NCBI GenBank assembly: GCA_047975545.1
Contig: JBKEDS010000058.1
Location: 1-33,096 of the forward strand
Source: JBKEDS01 sp047975545
Lineage (GTDB): Bacteria; Bacteroidota; Bacteroidia; Flavobacteriales; Flavobacteriaceae
Reading direction: 5' to 3'
DNA: 33,096 nucleotides
Part shown: positions 1 to 7,675 of the stretch, piece after piece
Numbering within the stretch: the stretch's first letter is position 1
How the letters are laid out: the number at the start of each line of letters is the position of its first letter
The notes under the pieces: model-generated
What the model was told of the DNA's origin: nothing
What the model saw: the letters and a program-made list of their open reading frames with translations, nothing else
Databases searched by the model: none
Made by a program: the position numbers and the translations under genes

Positions 1-191
1 GCACCCAGCAAAGTTTTGTAGTGCCAAAAGCCGAAATTGCAGCAAACAATTACGACCTAAGCATAAACCGCTACAAGGAAATAGTATATGAAGAAGTACA
101 GTACGACGCCCCAAAAAATATAATTGCCAACATTGAAACCTTGGACAACGAACGTACCCAACTGTTAAAACAACTAAAAGCCATGTTGTAA
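1..191 (+). CDS. hsdM: Type I restriction-modification DNA methylase subunit, C-terminal end (partial)
   Basis: Only the last ~62 codons are present; the frame is open from base 3 and ends in TAA at 189-191. The visible tail contains NNYDLSINRYKE, a signature near the C-terminus of HsdM N6-adenine methylases, followed by an acidic and glutamine-rich coiled-coil-like end (NERTQLLKQLKAML). The catalytic NPPY/F and SAM-binding motifs lie upstream of the window. In the family, HsdM methylates adenine as M2S1 and forms the R2M2S1 complex with HsdS and HsdR. hsdS and hsdR follow on the same strand, which supports the call. The usual tight hsdM-hsdS coupling is broken here by ~600 bp carrying repeats and a GIY-YIG gene. 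Confidence 0.88.
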   Translation, partial: TQQSFVVPKAEIAANNYDLSINRYKEIVYEEVQYDAPKNIIANIETLDNERTQLLKQLKAML

Positions 192-201
192 CAACTATAG
201 T

Positions 202-315
202 GTGCCTTCGACAAGCTCAGGCACCAAAACAAGCTCAGGCACCAAAACAAGCTCAGGCATCAAAACAGATACTGAGCTTGTCGTCTCGGTGGCTGAGCTT
301 GTCGAAGCCACGTAC
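202..315. repeat. Left composite REP-like repeat upstream of the GIY-YIG gene
   Basis: The block opens with GCCTTCGACAAGCTCAGGCACC. The 18-bp unit AAGCTCAGGCACCAAAAC then recurs about three times, the last copy with one change. The block closes with inverted copies of the core (CTGAGCTTGTCG, then GGCTGAGCTTGTCGAAGCC). Core and inverted core can pair, so the block could form a REPIN-like hairpin. It begins 11 bp after the hsdM stop and ends 16 bp before the GIY-YIG start codon. The same ordered structure recurs at 642-786 in the same orientation. Repeats built on CTTCGACA(A/G)GCTCAG are, to my knowledge, common in Flavobacteriia; their function is not established. Confidence 0.85.
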
Positions 316-331
316 CATCAAACTTAAACAA

Positions 332-637
332 ATGAAAAAAGGTTACGTATATATATTAGAATGTTCCGACGGAAGCTATTACACCGGAAGCACAACCGAT
401 TTAGAACTTCGTTTGGCACAACACCAAGCAGGTAAAGGAGCAAATCACACAAAAAAACGATTACCCGTAAAATTGGTATATTACGAAGAATTTTTACGAA
501 TTGACGACGCTTTTTACCGAGAAAAACAAATACAAGGCTGGAGCAGAAAAAAGAAAGAAGCATTAATAAACAACATAAAAGAAAATTTACCATTACTTTC
601 AAAAAATTATACACAATTTCCACGAAAGGGTAAATAG
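332..637 (+). CDS. Small GIY-YIG nuclease (UPF0213-like)
   Basis: A 101-residue protein starting at ATG 332; the open frame extends upstream into the repeat, but the family N-terminus MKKGYVYILECSDGSYYTGST begins here. Residues 5-20 hold the GIY-YIG core (YVYIL and YYTGS), followed by LELRLAQHQAGKGANHTKKR with its conserved arginine and histidine, VYYEEF, and A-FYREKQIQGWSRKKKEALI with the family glutamate and basic helix. Length matches stand-alone single-domain members (~85-110 aa). Such proteins are predicted metal-dependent DNA endonucleases; the biological role of the small COG2827-type members is poorly known. The gene lies inside an R-M operon between two direct composite repeats, only 16 bp and 4 bp from its start and stop. 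I infer it is repeat-associated rather than a functional R-M subunit. Confidence 0.9.
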   Translation: MKKGYVYILECSDGSYYTGSTTDLELRLAQHQAGKGANHTKKRLPVKLVYYEEFLRIDDAFYREKQIQGWSRKKKEALINNIKENLPLLSKNYTQFPRKGK

Positions 638-641
638 TGCA

Positions 642-786
642 TGTGCCTTCGACAAGCTCAGGCACCGAATAACATTGACAAGCTCAGGTACCAAAACGGA
701 CATTAAGCCTGTCGTCTCGGTGGCTGAGCCTGTCGTCTCGGTGGCTGAGCCTGTCGTCTCGGTGGCTGAGCCTGTCGAAGCCACGT
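642..786. repeat. Right composite REP-like repeat downstream of the GIY-YIG gene
   Basis: Same architecture and orientation as the block at 202-315: forward core TGCCTTCGACAAGCTCAGGCACC, a second forward half-core (GACAAGCTCAGGTACC), then inverted cores ending GCTGAGCCTGTCGAAGCCACGTA. Here the inverted half is expanded as about three tandem copies of the 21-bp unit CTGAGCCTGTCGTCTCGGTGG, whereas in the left block it is the forward 18-bp unit that is expanded. It starts 4 bp after the GIY-YIG stop and ends 19 bp before the hsdS start. Because 21 is a multiple of three, the reverse frame reads a TGSATET heptapeptide repeat, which is not evidence of a gene. Confidence 0.85.
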
Positions 787-805
787 ATTCTTTAAAAAAC
801 AACCA

Positions 806-1945
806 ATGAAAAACAACACCAAAATAATGCCTTCGACAAGCTCAGGCACCGAAATAGTAACGTTAGGGGAAGTTTTAGAATATGAACAACCTACTAAATA
901 CTTGGTAAAATCAGAAAATTACAATGATAAATATGATACTCCTGTTTTAACTGCCGGACAGTCTTTCATTTTAGGTTACACAAATGAAAAAGAGGGAATT
1001 TTTGAAAAATTCCCAGTAATTATTTTTGACGACTTTACTACTGCCACAAAATTTGTTGATTTCCCGTTTAAAGTAAAATCTTCTGCTTTAAAAGTTTTAA
1101 TCCCTAAATTAAACTTAATTAACATTAGATATGTTTTTCATTTATTACAGACTATAAAAATAGATAATGAAAGACATAAAAGATATTGGATTTCTCAATT
1201 TTCAAATATCCAAATCCCCCTCCCGCCACTACCCGAGCAACAACGCATAGCCCAACTTTTGGACACCGCCGATTTGCACCGCCAAAAAACTGCGCAATTA
1301 CTGGAGCAGTACAACCAACTGGCACAAAGCCTTTTTTTGGATATGTTTGGCGACCCAATTGCCAACCCGAAAGGGTGGGAGGTGAAAGAGTTGGGAGAAA
1401 TATGTGATTTTAGAACTAAAGGGATTGCACCTGAAAATTTCAAAAAAGAATACCATTATATAGGTTTAGAACATATTGAAAAAGACACGGGTAAAATAAT
1501 TGAAAAATTAAATATTGAGGACATTAATTTAAAGAGTAATAAATTTTGGTTTGATGAAAATTACATTCTTTATGGAAAATTACGTCCTTATTTAAATAAA
1601 GTTGCAAATGCTGACTTTGAAGGAGTTTGTAGTACTGATATAATTCCAGTAAAACCAATTATAAACAAATCTGTAAAAGAATATATTTTGCATTTTTTAA
1701 AAGGAAAATGGTTTGTTGATTTTGCAGATAAAAATTGTTCTGGAGCAAATTTACCAAGAATAAGTCCTAAAAAAATTTCAAACTATAAACTAATCTCTCC
1801 CCCAATCCATCTCCAAAACCAATTCGCCAAAAAAATAGCACAAATAGAACAACAAAAAGCCATTTTACAGCAAGAACTGCAACACGCCGAAAATTTATTT
1901 GGGGCTTTGTTGCAACAAAGTTTTTCGGGAAAAGACACTAATTAA
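806..1945 (+). CDS. hsdS: Type I restriction-modification specificity subunit
   Basis: A 379-aa HsdS with the two-target-domain plan: TRD1 at ~17-135, a central conserved helical region at ~139-185 (PLPPLPEQQRIAQLLDTAD ... LFLDMFGDP), TRD2 at ~190-330 (opens GWEVKELGEICDF), and a distal conserved helix at ~332-376 (PPIHLQNQFAKKIAQIEQQ). Each TRD reads one half of a bipartite DNA site; the helices set the spacing and bind HsdM. The target site cannot be read from sequence. The first ~16 residues are unusual: residues 8-16 (MPSTSSGTE) are encoded by a copy of the REP-like repeat. Start ATG 806 is kept because it is the first in-frame ATG; ATG 827 inside the repeat is the alternative. The TRDs are visibly more AT-rich than the conserved segments. 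Confidence 0.93.
   Translation: MKNNTKIMPSTSSGTEIVTLGEVLEYEQPTKYLVKSENYNDKYDTPVLTAGQSFILGYTNEKEGIFEKFPVIIFDDFTTATKFVDFPFKVKSSALKVLIPKLNLINIRYVFHLLQTIKIDNERHKRYWISQFSNIQIPLPPLPEQQRIAQLLDTADLHRQKTAQLLEQYNQLAQSLFLDMFGDPIANPKGWEVKELGEICDFRTKGIAPENFKKEYHYIGLEHIEKDTGKIIEKLNIEDINLKSNKFWFDENYILYGKLRPYLNKVANADFEGVCSTDIIPVKPIINKSVKEYILHFLKGKWFVDFADKNCSGANLPRISPKKISNYKLISPPIHLQNQFAKKIAQIEQQKAILQQELQHAENLFGALLQQSFSGKDTN
828..853 (+). repeat. REP-like repeat unit inside the 5' coding end of hsdS
   Basis: TGCCTTCGACAAGCTCAGGCACCGAA lies in frame within hsdS codons 8-16 and gives the peptide PSTSSGTE. It matches the forward core that opens the blocks at 202 and 642. This indicates the repeat either inserted into the coding region or lengthened the N-terminus by creating or moving the start. 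Confidence 0.85.
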
Positions 1946-1969
1946 AAAAAAACATGAAAGAAAACCTAT

Positions 1970-2030
1970 TCTATCAACAAAAAAACCATGAAATAAACAC
2001 TAAATGTTGATAGAAATGTTGGTAGAACAT
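1970..2030. promoter_or_regulatory. Inverted and direct repeats in the hsdS-hsdR gap, possible operator
   Basis: TCTATCAACA (1970-1979) is perfectly inverted as TGTTGATAGA (2005-2014), and a near copy TGTTGGTAGA follows in direct orientation at 2018-2027. The cluster lies ~80 bp upstream of the hsdR promoter candidate. It could be a regulator site or a weak hairpin after hsdS; there is no T-tract, so it is not a canonical terminator. The 230-bp gap holds no convincing gene. Confidence 0.35.
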
Positions 2031-2106
2031 AATTCACCTATACCCTAAAAAATGAAACAAGAAACACCCTTATTTCAAAAAATAACCAAAAAGTGAAATA
2101 AGAACA

Positions 2107-2134
2107 TTGTTTAATGCAAAACACAATAAATTTG
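2107..2134 (+). promoter_or_regulatory. Candidate hsdR promoter (Bacteroidota type)
   Basis: TTG at 2107-2109, 17 bp spacer, and TAAATTTG at 2127-2134 match the Bacteroidota sigma-ABfA pattern TTG-N17-23-TAnnTTTG. It lies ~40 bp before the hsdR start and implies that hsdR can be transcribed independently of hsdM/hsdS. Confidence 0.6.
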
Positions 2135-2175
2135 AAAGATTTTACTTAAATTAGTCGCTATATAATTACCAATTT

Positions 2176-5100
2176 ATGAGCAATTTTACCGCCATACCAA
2201 GCCAATTTAACCACATTGTTTACAATGCAATAGAAGCCGAAAAATTTGTGTACAACAACACCGAAGCGGCCGGTTTGTTCCTACGCAAAAGTTTGGAGGC
2301 CTGGGTGCATTTTATTTACGAAAACGAACCCGACCTATCCCTACCCTACGACACCAGCATTAGCAACCTAATGAAAAACCCCGCTTTTATCGAAATTATA
2401 GGCAATTCGGGCGTTATACAACAAATGAACGCCATTAGGCAAATGGGCAACAAAGCGGTACACAACACCAAAAAAATAACACAAATAAAAACCCAAGAAG
2501 TGGTACACCACCTGCAGTTAATGCACGGCATTACCTATTACCTTATAAACCTATACCACGACGATTATATTGTTACGCCCAAATTTGATGAAGCTACCAT
2601 TCCGCTGGCCCACCAAGTGCAACAAAATATCCTTAACCGGGAAATTGAAAAGCTAAAAGCACAGCTTATCCAAAAAGTCGAGCTGGAAAAACAAAACACC
2701 GAGCTGCAAGCCCAAATGAAAGCCAATCGTTTGGAAACGCAACCTACACTTACACCACCGCAAGACCCTAACGAAGCCCAAACCCGAAAATATCTTATCG
2801 ATAATTTATTGGAAGAAATGGGCTGGGATTTATCAGCCGCCAATATAAAAGAATTCCGCATCGAGGGCATGCCCAACAACGCCCAAGAAGGCTTTGCCGA
2901 TTACGTGCTTTGGGGCAAAAACGGAAAACCCGTAGCGGTTGTCGAAGCCAAGCGTAGCAGCCGCGACCCGCAAGCCGGACGGCACCAAGCCGAATTGTAC
3001 GCCACCAATCTGGAAAAAATGTTCGGGCAAAAACCCAATATTTTCCTAACCAATGGCTACGATATTTATTTTTACGATTGGCATTATCCCATCCGCCAAG
3101 TCCAAGGTTTTTACACCCAAGACGAGCTGGAGCTAAACATCCAACGCCGAAACTCCCGCATACCGCTCCACGAAATCGATATTAACAAAAACATTACCGA
3201 CCGTTATTACCAAATTGAAGCCATAAAAGCCATAGCCGACCGTTTCCACGCCAATTACCGCGGCGCTTTGTTGGTAATGGCAACCGGCACCGGAAAAACC
3301 AGAACGGCGGCTTCCATTATCGAGGTTTTTGCAAAAGCCAACTGGGCAAAACGTATTTTGTTTTTGGCCGACAGAACCGCACTGGTAAAACAAGCCAAGG
3401 ACAATTTAAACGATTATTTGCCCAATATCCCTTCGGTTAACCTGTTACAGGAAAAAGAAGATACCACAAGCCGATTGGTGTTTTCTACCTACCAAACCAT
3501 GATTAACCTAATTGATAAAGAACAAGAAGGCGAAAGCCGAAAATATGGCGTTGGGCATTTCGATTTGGTAATTTTCGACGAAATACACCGCTCCGTGTAC
3601 AACAAATACAAAGCCGTTTTTAATTATTTCGATGCTTACAAAATAGGGCTAACCGCCACGCCAAAGGACACCACCGATAAAAACACCTACGAGCTTTTCG
3701 AGCTATCCGAAGGCAACCCAACCTACAACTACGATTTAAATAAAGCCATAACCGACGGCTATCTTGTACCCTACAAATCGTATTCGGCAAGTACGCAGTT
3801 TCAAAGGGAAGGCATAAAGTACAGCCAACTTTCCGATACAGAAAAACTGGAATACGAAGAAAAATTTGGCGACCCCGAATCGGGCGAAATTCCCGATGAA
3901 ATAGAAGCATCGGCGTTAGATAGTTGGATTTACAACACCGATACCGCCGATAAAATACTAAGCACGCTTATGGCATACGGCATTCGGGTTGAAAATGGCG
4001 AAAAACTGGGAAAAACCATCATTTTTGCCAAAAAACACGACCATGCCGAATTTATCCGAAAACGGTTTAACGCCAATTATCCGCACTACAAGGACCAATT
4101 TTTAAAGGTAATAGACTATCAAGCCGAATACAAACACGATTTGTTAAGCGATTTTAAGCTGAAGGACAAAATGCCGCAAATTGCCTGCTCCGTAGATATG
4201 CTCGACACCGGAATAGACGTACCCGAAGTGGTAAACTTGGTGTTTTTACGCCCCATAAAAAGTAACGTAAAGTTTTGGCAAATGATTGGTCGCGGTACAC
4301 GTTTGTGCCAAAATCTTTTCGGGCACGAAAACCATAAAAAAGAATTTTTAATTCTCGATTTTTGCGAAAATTTCGAGTTTTTTAACGAAAACCCACGAGG
4401 CACCGAAACCGCACGACCACAAACACTAAACGAAAAACTGTTCAACTTTAAACTGCGTTTAAGCGCCTTATTGTTGGAACAAGAAAGCGAAACCGATAAA
4501 AACCTCGGTACACAATTCCTCGACCAACTGCACCAACAAGTGGCGTTGCTATACGCACAAGAAAAAAATAGTTTTATTGTACGGCAGCAGTTGCGTTTGG
4601 TTGAAAAATTTCAAGACCGAAACGCCTGGAATAACCTCACAAAATCCGAAACCTACGAGCTTATTACCCATATTGCCCCTTTGGTTTTCGATACCGATAC
4701 CGATAGTGCCGCCAAATCCTTCGATTTGTTGGTGTTCGATTTAATTACAAGCCAATTAAGCGGTACAAGAAGGCAGGCTACCTTAATAGAAAAGGTAATT
4801 ACAACAGCTAAAAATTTAAGCAAACAAACCCGGATTCCACAGGTTGCCCAAAAAATAGAACTTATAAACAATGTGGTTTCAGAAGGTTTTTGGGAAGACG
4901 CCAATGCCGCAAAAATTGAAAAACTGCGTACCGATATTCGGGATTTAATCAAGTTCTTGGAATTTGAAAAATGCCCAATTGCCTACACCAATTTTGAAGA
5001 CGAAATAGTAAGCATTAAGGAATCGCCCGAAATTTACGAATCCAAAGCCTTTGACAAAGAAGCGTACAAAGAAAAAATACAACAATTTGTAATGGAAAAC

Positions 5101-5562
5101 CGTACCGATATTACCATTGACAAAATACGGAAAAACATAAAAGTTACATTGGCCGACCTGCAACATTTGGAAAAAATGCTGTTTGGCCAAGGTGAATTTG
5201 GCAGCAAGGAAACCTTTAACAAAGCCTTTGAAAAAACCGATGCCCAAGGCAACAAAATACAAGCACCAAGTTTGGGCGAGTTTATCCGCTCGGTCGTTGG
5301 GCTGGACAAAACCGAAGCCAAAAACGCTTTTGCCCAAATTGCCGACCAAGCCAATTTTAACGCCAAACAACTACAGTTTGTAAACCTAATAATCGATTAT
5401 TTTTCCGAAAACGGTATTATTGAAACAAACCAGCTTATGCAGGCACCCTTTACCGATATTGATTCCAAAGGCATTATCAATCTTTTTGGAAAAGAAAACG
5501 GGATGCAAATTGCGGGAATTGTTCGGGAAATTAATAATAATTGCCAAGTTGAAGCCATGTAG
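2176..5562 (+). CDS. hsdR: Type I restriction enzyme R subunit (endonuclease and DNA translocase)
   Basis: An 1128-aa motor and nuclease subunit. Residues ~10-120 form a helical N-terminal domain resembling DUF4145. Residues ~150-185 look coiled-coil. The PD-(D/E)xK nuclease spans ~200-300, with D242 (ADYVLW) and E257-x-K259 (VVEAKR). The SF2 translocase has Walker A MATGTGKT at 368-375, DEIH at 468-471, GLTATP at 491-496, and motif VI QMIGRGTRL near 702-710. A helical C-terminal region follows, of the kind that docks to the methylase (EcoEI-type R). All catalytic residues are present, so it is probably functional. In the family it cuts unmethylated DNA far from the HsdS site after ATP-driven translocation. 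It has its own promoter candidate at 2107-2134. Confidence 0.95.
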   Translation: MSNFTAIPSQFNHIVYNAIEAEKFVYNNTEAAGLFLRKSLEAWVHFIYENEPDLSLPYDTSISNLMKNPAFIEIIGNSGVIQQMNAIRQMGNKAVHNTKKITQIKTQEVVHHLQLMHGITYYLINLYHDDYIVTPKFDEATIPLAHQVQQNILNREIEKLKAQLIQKVELEKQNTELQAQMKANRLETQPTLTPPQDPNEAQTRKYLIDNLLEEMGWDLSAANIKEFRIEGMPNNAQEGFADYVLWGKNGKPVAVVEAKRSSRDPQAGRHQAELYATNLEKMFGQKPNIFLTNGYDIYFYDWHYPIRQVQGFYTQDELELNIQRRNSRIPLHEIDINKNITDRYYQIEAIKAIADRFHANYRGALLVMATGTGKTRTAASIIEVFAKANWAKRILFLADRTALVKQAKDNLNDYLPNIPSVNLLQEKEDTTSRLVFSTYQTMINLIDKEQEGESRKYGVGHFDLVIFDEIHRSVYNKYKAVFNYFDAYKIGLTATPKDTTDKNTYELFELSEGNPTYNYDLNKAITDGYLVPYKSYSASTQFQREGIKYSQLSDTEKLEYEEKFGDPESGEIPDEIEASALDSWIYNTDTADKILSTLMAYGIRVENGEKLGKTIIFAKKHDHAEFIRKRFNANYPHYKDQFLKVIDYQAEYKHDLLSDFKLKDKMPQIACSVDMLDTGIDVPEVVNLVFLRPIKSNVKFWQMIGRGTRLCQNLFGHENHKKEFLILDFCENFEFFNENPRGTETARPQTLNEKLFNFKLRLSALLLEQESETDKNLGTQFLDQLHQQVALLYAQEKNSFIVRQQLRLVEKFQDRNAWNNLTKSETYELITHIAPLVFDTDTDSAAKSFDLLVFDLITSQLSGTRRQATLIEKVITTAKNLSKQTRIPQVAQKIELINNVVSEGFWEDANAAKIEKLRTDIRDLIKFLEFEKCPIAYTNFEDEIVSIKESPEIYESKAFDKEAYKEKIQQFVMENRTDITIDKIRKNIKVTLADLQHLEKMLFGQGEFGSKETFNKAFEKTDAQGNKIQAPSLGEFIRSVVGLDKTEAKNAFAQIADQANFNAKQLQFVNLIIDYFSENGIIETNQLMQAPFTDIDSKGIINLFGKENGMQIAGIVREINNNCQVEAM

Positions 5563-5870
5563 CAATTTCACTTTAAAGTTTTAATTTTGATAACATGTAC
5601 CCCAGCCCAGAAACCAACTATTAACACATTACAAATTGTCAAGTCGAGCAGCCTGTACCGAGCTTGACGAGGTAGAGTCGAGTTGTCAGGTCGAGCGGAG
5701 TCGAGACCGATGTTCAAAACTATAAAAAACAAAAAACTTCTCGATATTACCGCAAACTACGTTTACTCCGCTTAATACCAAATGTTCGAAGTAACATCAC
5801 ATATTTTCACATCAACGAATTGTGTTTCACATATTTAAAAATAACAACTTAGGTTAACATTTCACCCCTT
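5563..5870. other. Intergenic region hsdR-rnhB with a second repeat type
   Basis: No credible ORF in 308 bp. Bases 5637-5713 carry a repeat-like segment with self-complementary GTCGAG/CTCGAC-type cores (GTCAAGTCGAG, GAGCTTGACGAGG, TCAGGTCGAGCGGAGTCGAG). This is another intergenic repeat style familiar from Flavobacteriia and differs from the CTTCGACAAGCTCAG family at the R-M locus. The rest is AT-rich, with no clear TAnnTTTG promoter for rnhB. Confidence 0.5.
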
Positions 5871-6470
5871 ATGCTTTTACATCGTTTTTCCAAATACAAT
5901 TTAGAATGTGGCACGGACGAGGCTGGTCGCGGTTGTTTGGCCGGCCCGGTCACGGCTGCGGCAGTTATTTTAAAACCCGATTTTAACAATGTTGTTTCCA
6001 CCGACGCCAAACAATTAAGCGAACACAAGCGCAACACCCTGCGCCCCATAATTGAAACCGAAGCCCTAACCTTTGGCGTTGCCCATATTTTTCAGGACGA
6101 GATAGACCGTATTAACATTTTAAACGCTTCCATTTTAGCCATGCACAAAAGCATTGAACAGCTAAGCCCAAAGCCCGAATTTATTATTGTCGACGGCAAT
6201 AGGTTTAAACCCTTAAACAACATTCCGCACGAAACCATAATAAAAGGCGACGGCAAATACCTGAGTATTGCCGCAGCATCGGTATTGGCCAAAACCTATC
6301 GGGACGCCTACATGAATGCCATACACGAGGAGTTTCCTATGTACAACTGGAAACAAAACAAGGGCTATCCCACAAAGGAACATCGGGAAGCCATAAAAAA
6401 ATACGGCACGACAAAATACCACCGCATGTCGTTTAGGCTATTGCCCGAGCAGTTAAAATTAGAATTTTAA
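5871..6470 (+). CDS. rnhB: Ribonuclease HII
   Basis: A 199-aa RNase HII, which removes ribonucleotides and RNA primers from DNA-RNA hybrids. The diagnostic DEAGRG is at 16-21 with D16 and E17, followed by LAGPV. Further metal ligands are D108 (FIIVDGNRF) and D145 (VLAKTYRDAYM), so the DEDD set is complete. KGDGKYLSIAAASVLAK at 125-141 is the typical substrate-binding stretch. Length fits the family (~190-220). It converges with queG, their stop codons being only 8 bp apart. Confidence 0.96.
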   Translation: MLLHRFSKYNLECGTDEAGRGCLAGPVTAAAVILKPDFNNVVSTDAKQLSEHKRNTLRPIIETEALTFGVAHIFQDEIDRINILNASILAMHKSIEQLSPKPEFIIVDGNRFKPLNNIPHETIIKGDGKYLSIAAASVLAKTYRDAYMNAIHEEFPMYNWKQNKGYPTKEHREAIKKYGTTKYHRMSFRLLPEQLKLEF

Positions 6471-6478
6471 CGGATTTA

Positions 6479-7402
6479 TCAAGGCTTTAAAAAATCGATA
6501 TTTCGGGTTAACCCCGCATATTTAGTGCGCTTTACGGCCGATTTTTGAAATATTTTTTTAAAAGTATCTTCGGTAATTTCTTGCCAGTCGGTTTTGGTCA
6601 TGCCCAGTAAATCGGGGTGTGGGCTAAACGCCGGTTCGTTATGGGGGGTACTAAATCGGTTCCATGGGCATACGTCCTGGCAAATATCGCAGCCAAACAT
6701 CCAATCGTCCATTTTTCCTTTAAACTCGGTGGGAATATTTTCCTTTAACTCTATGGTTAGGTACGATATACATTTACTACCATCGACCACATAAGGCTCG
6801 ATTATAGCCTGTGTTGGGCAAGCATCGATACAGGCGGTACAAGTACCACAATGGTCAGTGGTCGGGGTGTCGTACTCCAAATCTAAATCCAAAATAAGCT
6901 CGGCCACAAAATTGAACGAACCCGATTTTTGCGTAAGCAACAAACTGTGCTTGCCTACCCAGCCCAGTCCGCTTTTGGCTGCCCATGCTTTGTCCAAAAC
7001 GGGTGCCGAATCTACAAAGGCACGGCCTTCCACCTCGCCTATTTCGGTTTGGATAAATTGTAACAGCGATTTTAATTTATCCTTTACCACAAAATGATAA
7101 TCGGTTCCGTAGGCGTATTTTGAAAGTTTAAAGGTGCTTTCCGTTTGGGTTTCCTTTGGGTAATAATTTAACAGAAGGGAAATAACGCTTTTGGAGCCTT
7201 CAACCAGTTTTGTGGGGTCCAAGCGCTTATCGAAGTGGTTTTCCATATAGTGCATTTGCCCGTTGAAACGTTGCTTTAAGTAACGTTCCAACCGCGGGGC
7301 TTCTTCTTCAAGAAAACCGGCTTTGCTTATGCCACAGGCCAAAAAGCCAAGGCGCTGGGCTTCGGCTTTAATTTGTTTGGAATATAGCTGCCTATTGGTC
7401 AT
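6479..7402 (-). CDS. queG: Epoxyqueuosine reductase
   Basis: A 307-aa cobalamin- and Fe-S-dependent enzyme for the last step of queuosine tRNA modification (epoxyqueuosine to queuosine). The proposed catalytic aspartate is D131 in RAFVDSAP. Two [4Fe-4S] clusters are indicated by C185-C188-C191-C195 (CGTCTACIDACP) and C211 with C238-C241-C245 (CDICQDVCPWN). The N-terminal DUF1730-type region covers ~50-130. Slightly shorter than some homologues because the C-terminal HEAT-like extension is absent. Cytoplasmic. The ~270 bp upstream holds a hairpin element (7541-7667). Confidence 0.96.
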   Translation of the reverse strand: MTNRQLYSKQIKAEAQRLGFLACGISKAGFLEEEAPRLERYLKQRFNGQMHYMENHFDKRLDPTKLVEGSKSVISLLLNYYPKETQTESTFKLSKYAYGTDYHFVVKDKLKSLLQFIQTEIGEVEGRAFVDSAPVLDKAWAAKSGLGWVGKHSLLLTQKSGSFNFVAELILDLDLEYDTPTTDHCGTCTACIDACPTQAIIEPYVVDGSKCISYLTIELKENIPTEFKGKMDDWMFGCDICQDVCPWNRFSTPHNEPAFSPHPDLLGMTKTDWQEITEDTFKKIFQKSAVKRTKYAGLTRNIDFLKP

Positions 7403-7540
7403 ACTGCATTAGGGATTGGGGCTTTGGTTTGGCTTTTTTGTGGGATGTAGATGAAATTTTTTGGATGTGCTCATGAAAATCTTCCCTTAGCGGTTTGGCT
7501 CTGATTTTGTTATGTGGTTTAACGATTAATTTTTAATACG

Positions 7541-7667
7541 CCTAACGGTTGGTATATGAAAAGTTGCAAGTAGGGAAGCCGAACTTTTTGGTTTTGTACT
7601 AACCCAAGTATATGAAAACAAAGTTGAATTAAGTACTAAAACCACTATTTTTATATACCTTGTTAGC
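7541..7667. repeat. Imperfect hairpin element, copy A
   Basis: A ~127-bp element whose ends are inverted: the left end CCTAACGGTTGGTATATGAAAA pairs, with mismatches, with the right end TTTTTATATACCTTGTTAGC. An inner near-palindrome (GTTTTGTACTAA ... TTAAGTACTAAAAC) and a second GTATATGAAAA motif are present. The same left end recurs in the same orientation in copy B at 9309. Copy A ends 8 bp after the stop codon of the minus-strand gene at 7676-9301. It has no ORF, so it looks like a MITE or recombination-site element. Confidence 0.7.
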
Positions 7668-7675
7668 AAACGTAT

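Noticed and set aside
202..786. CRISPR-like array of short repeats
   Set aside because: Units of 18 and 21 bp are directly adjacent, with no unique spacers, and there are no cas genes; they are tandem REP-like repeats.
599..802. 67-aa minus-strand ORF with TGSATET heptads
   Set aside because: Translation of the 21-bp tandem repeat; no independent coding evidence.
1954..2010. Short ORF of 17-18 codons after hsdS
   Set aside because: Too short, low complexity, no ribosome-binding signal, and it overlaps the inverted repeat.
4945..5370. 141-aa minus-strand ORF opposite hsdR
   Set aside because: Shadow of hsdR; Phe/Gly-rich sequence with no recognisable domain.
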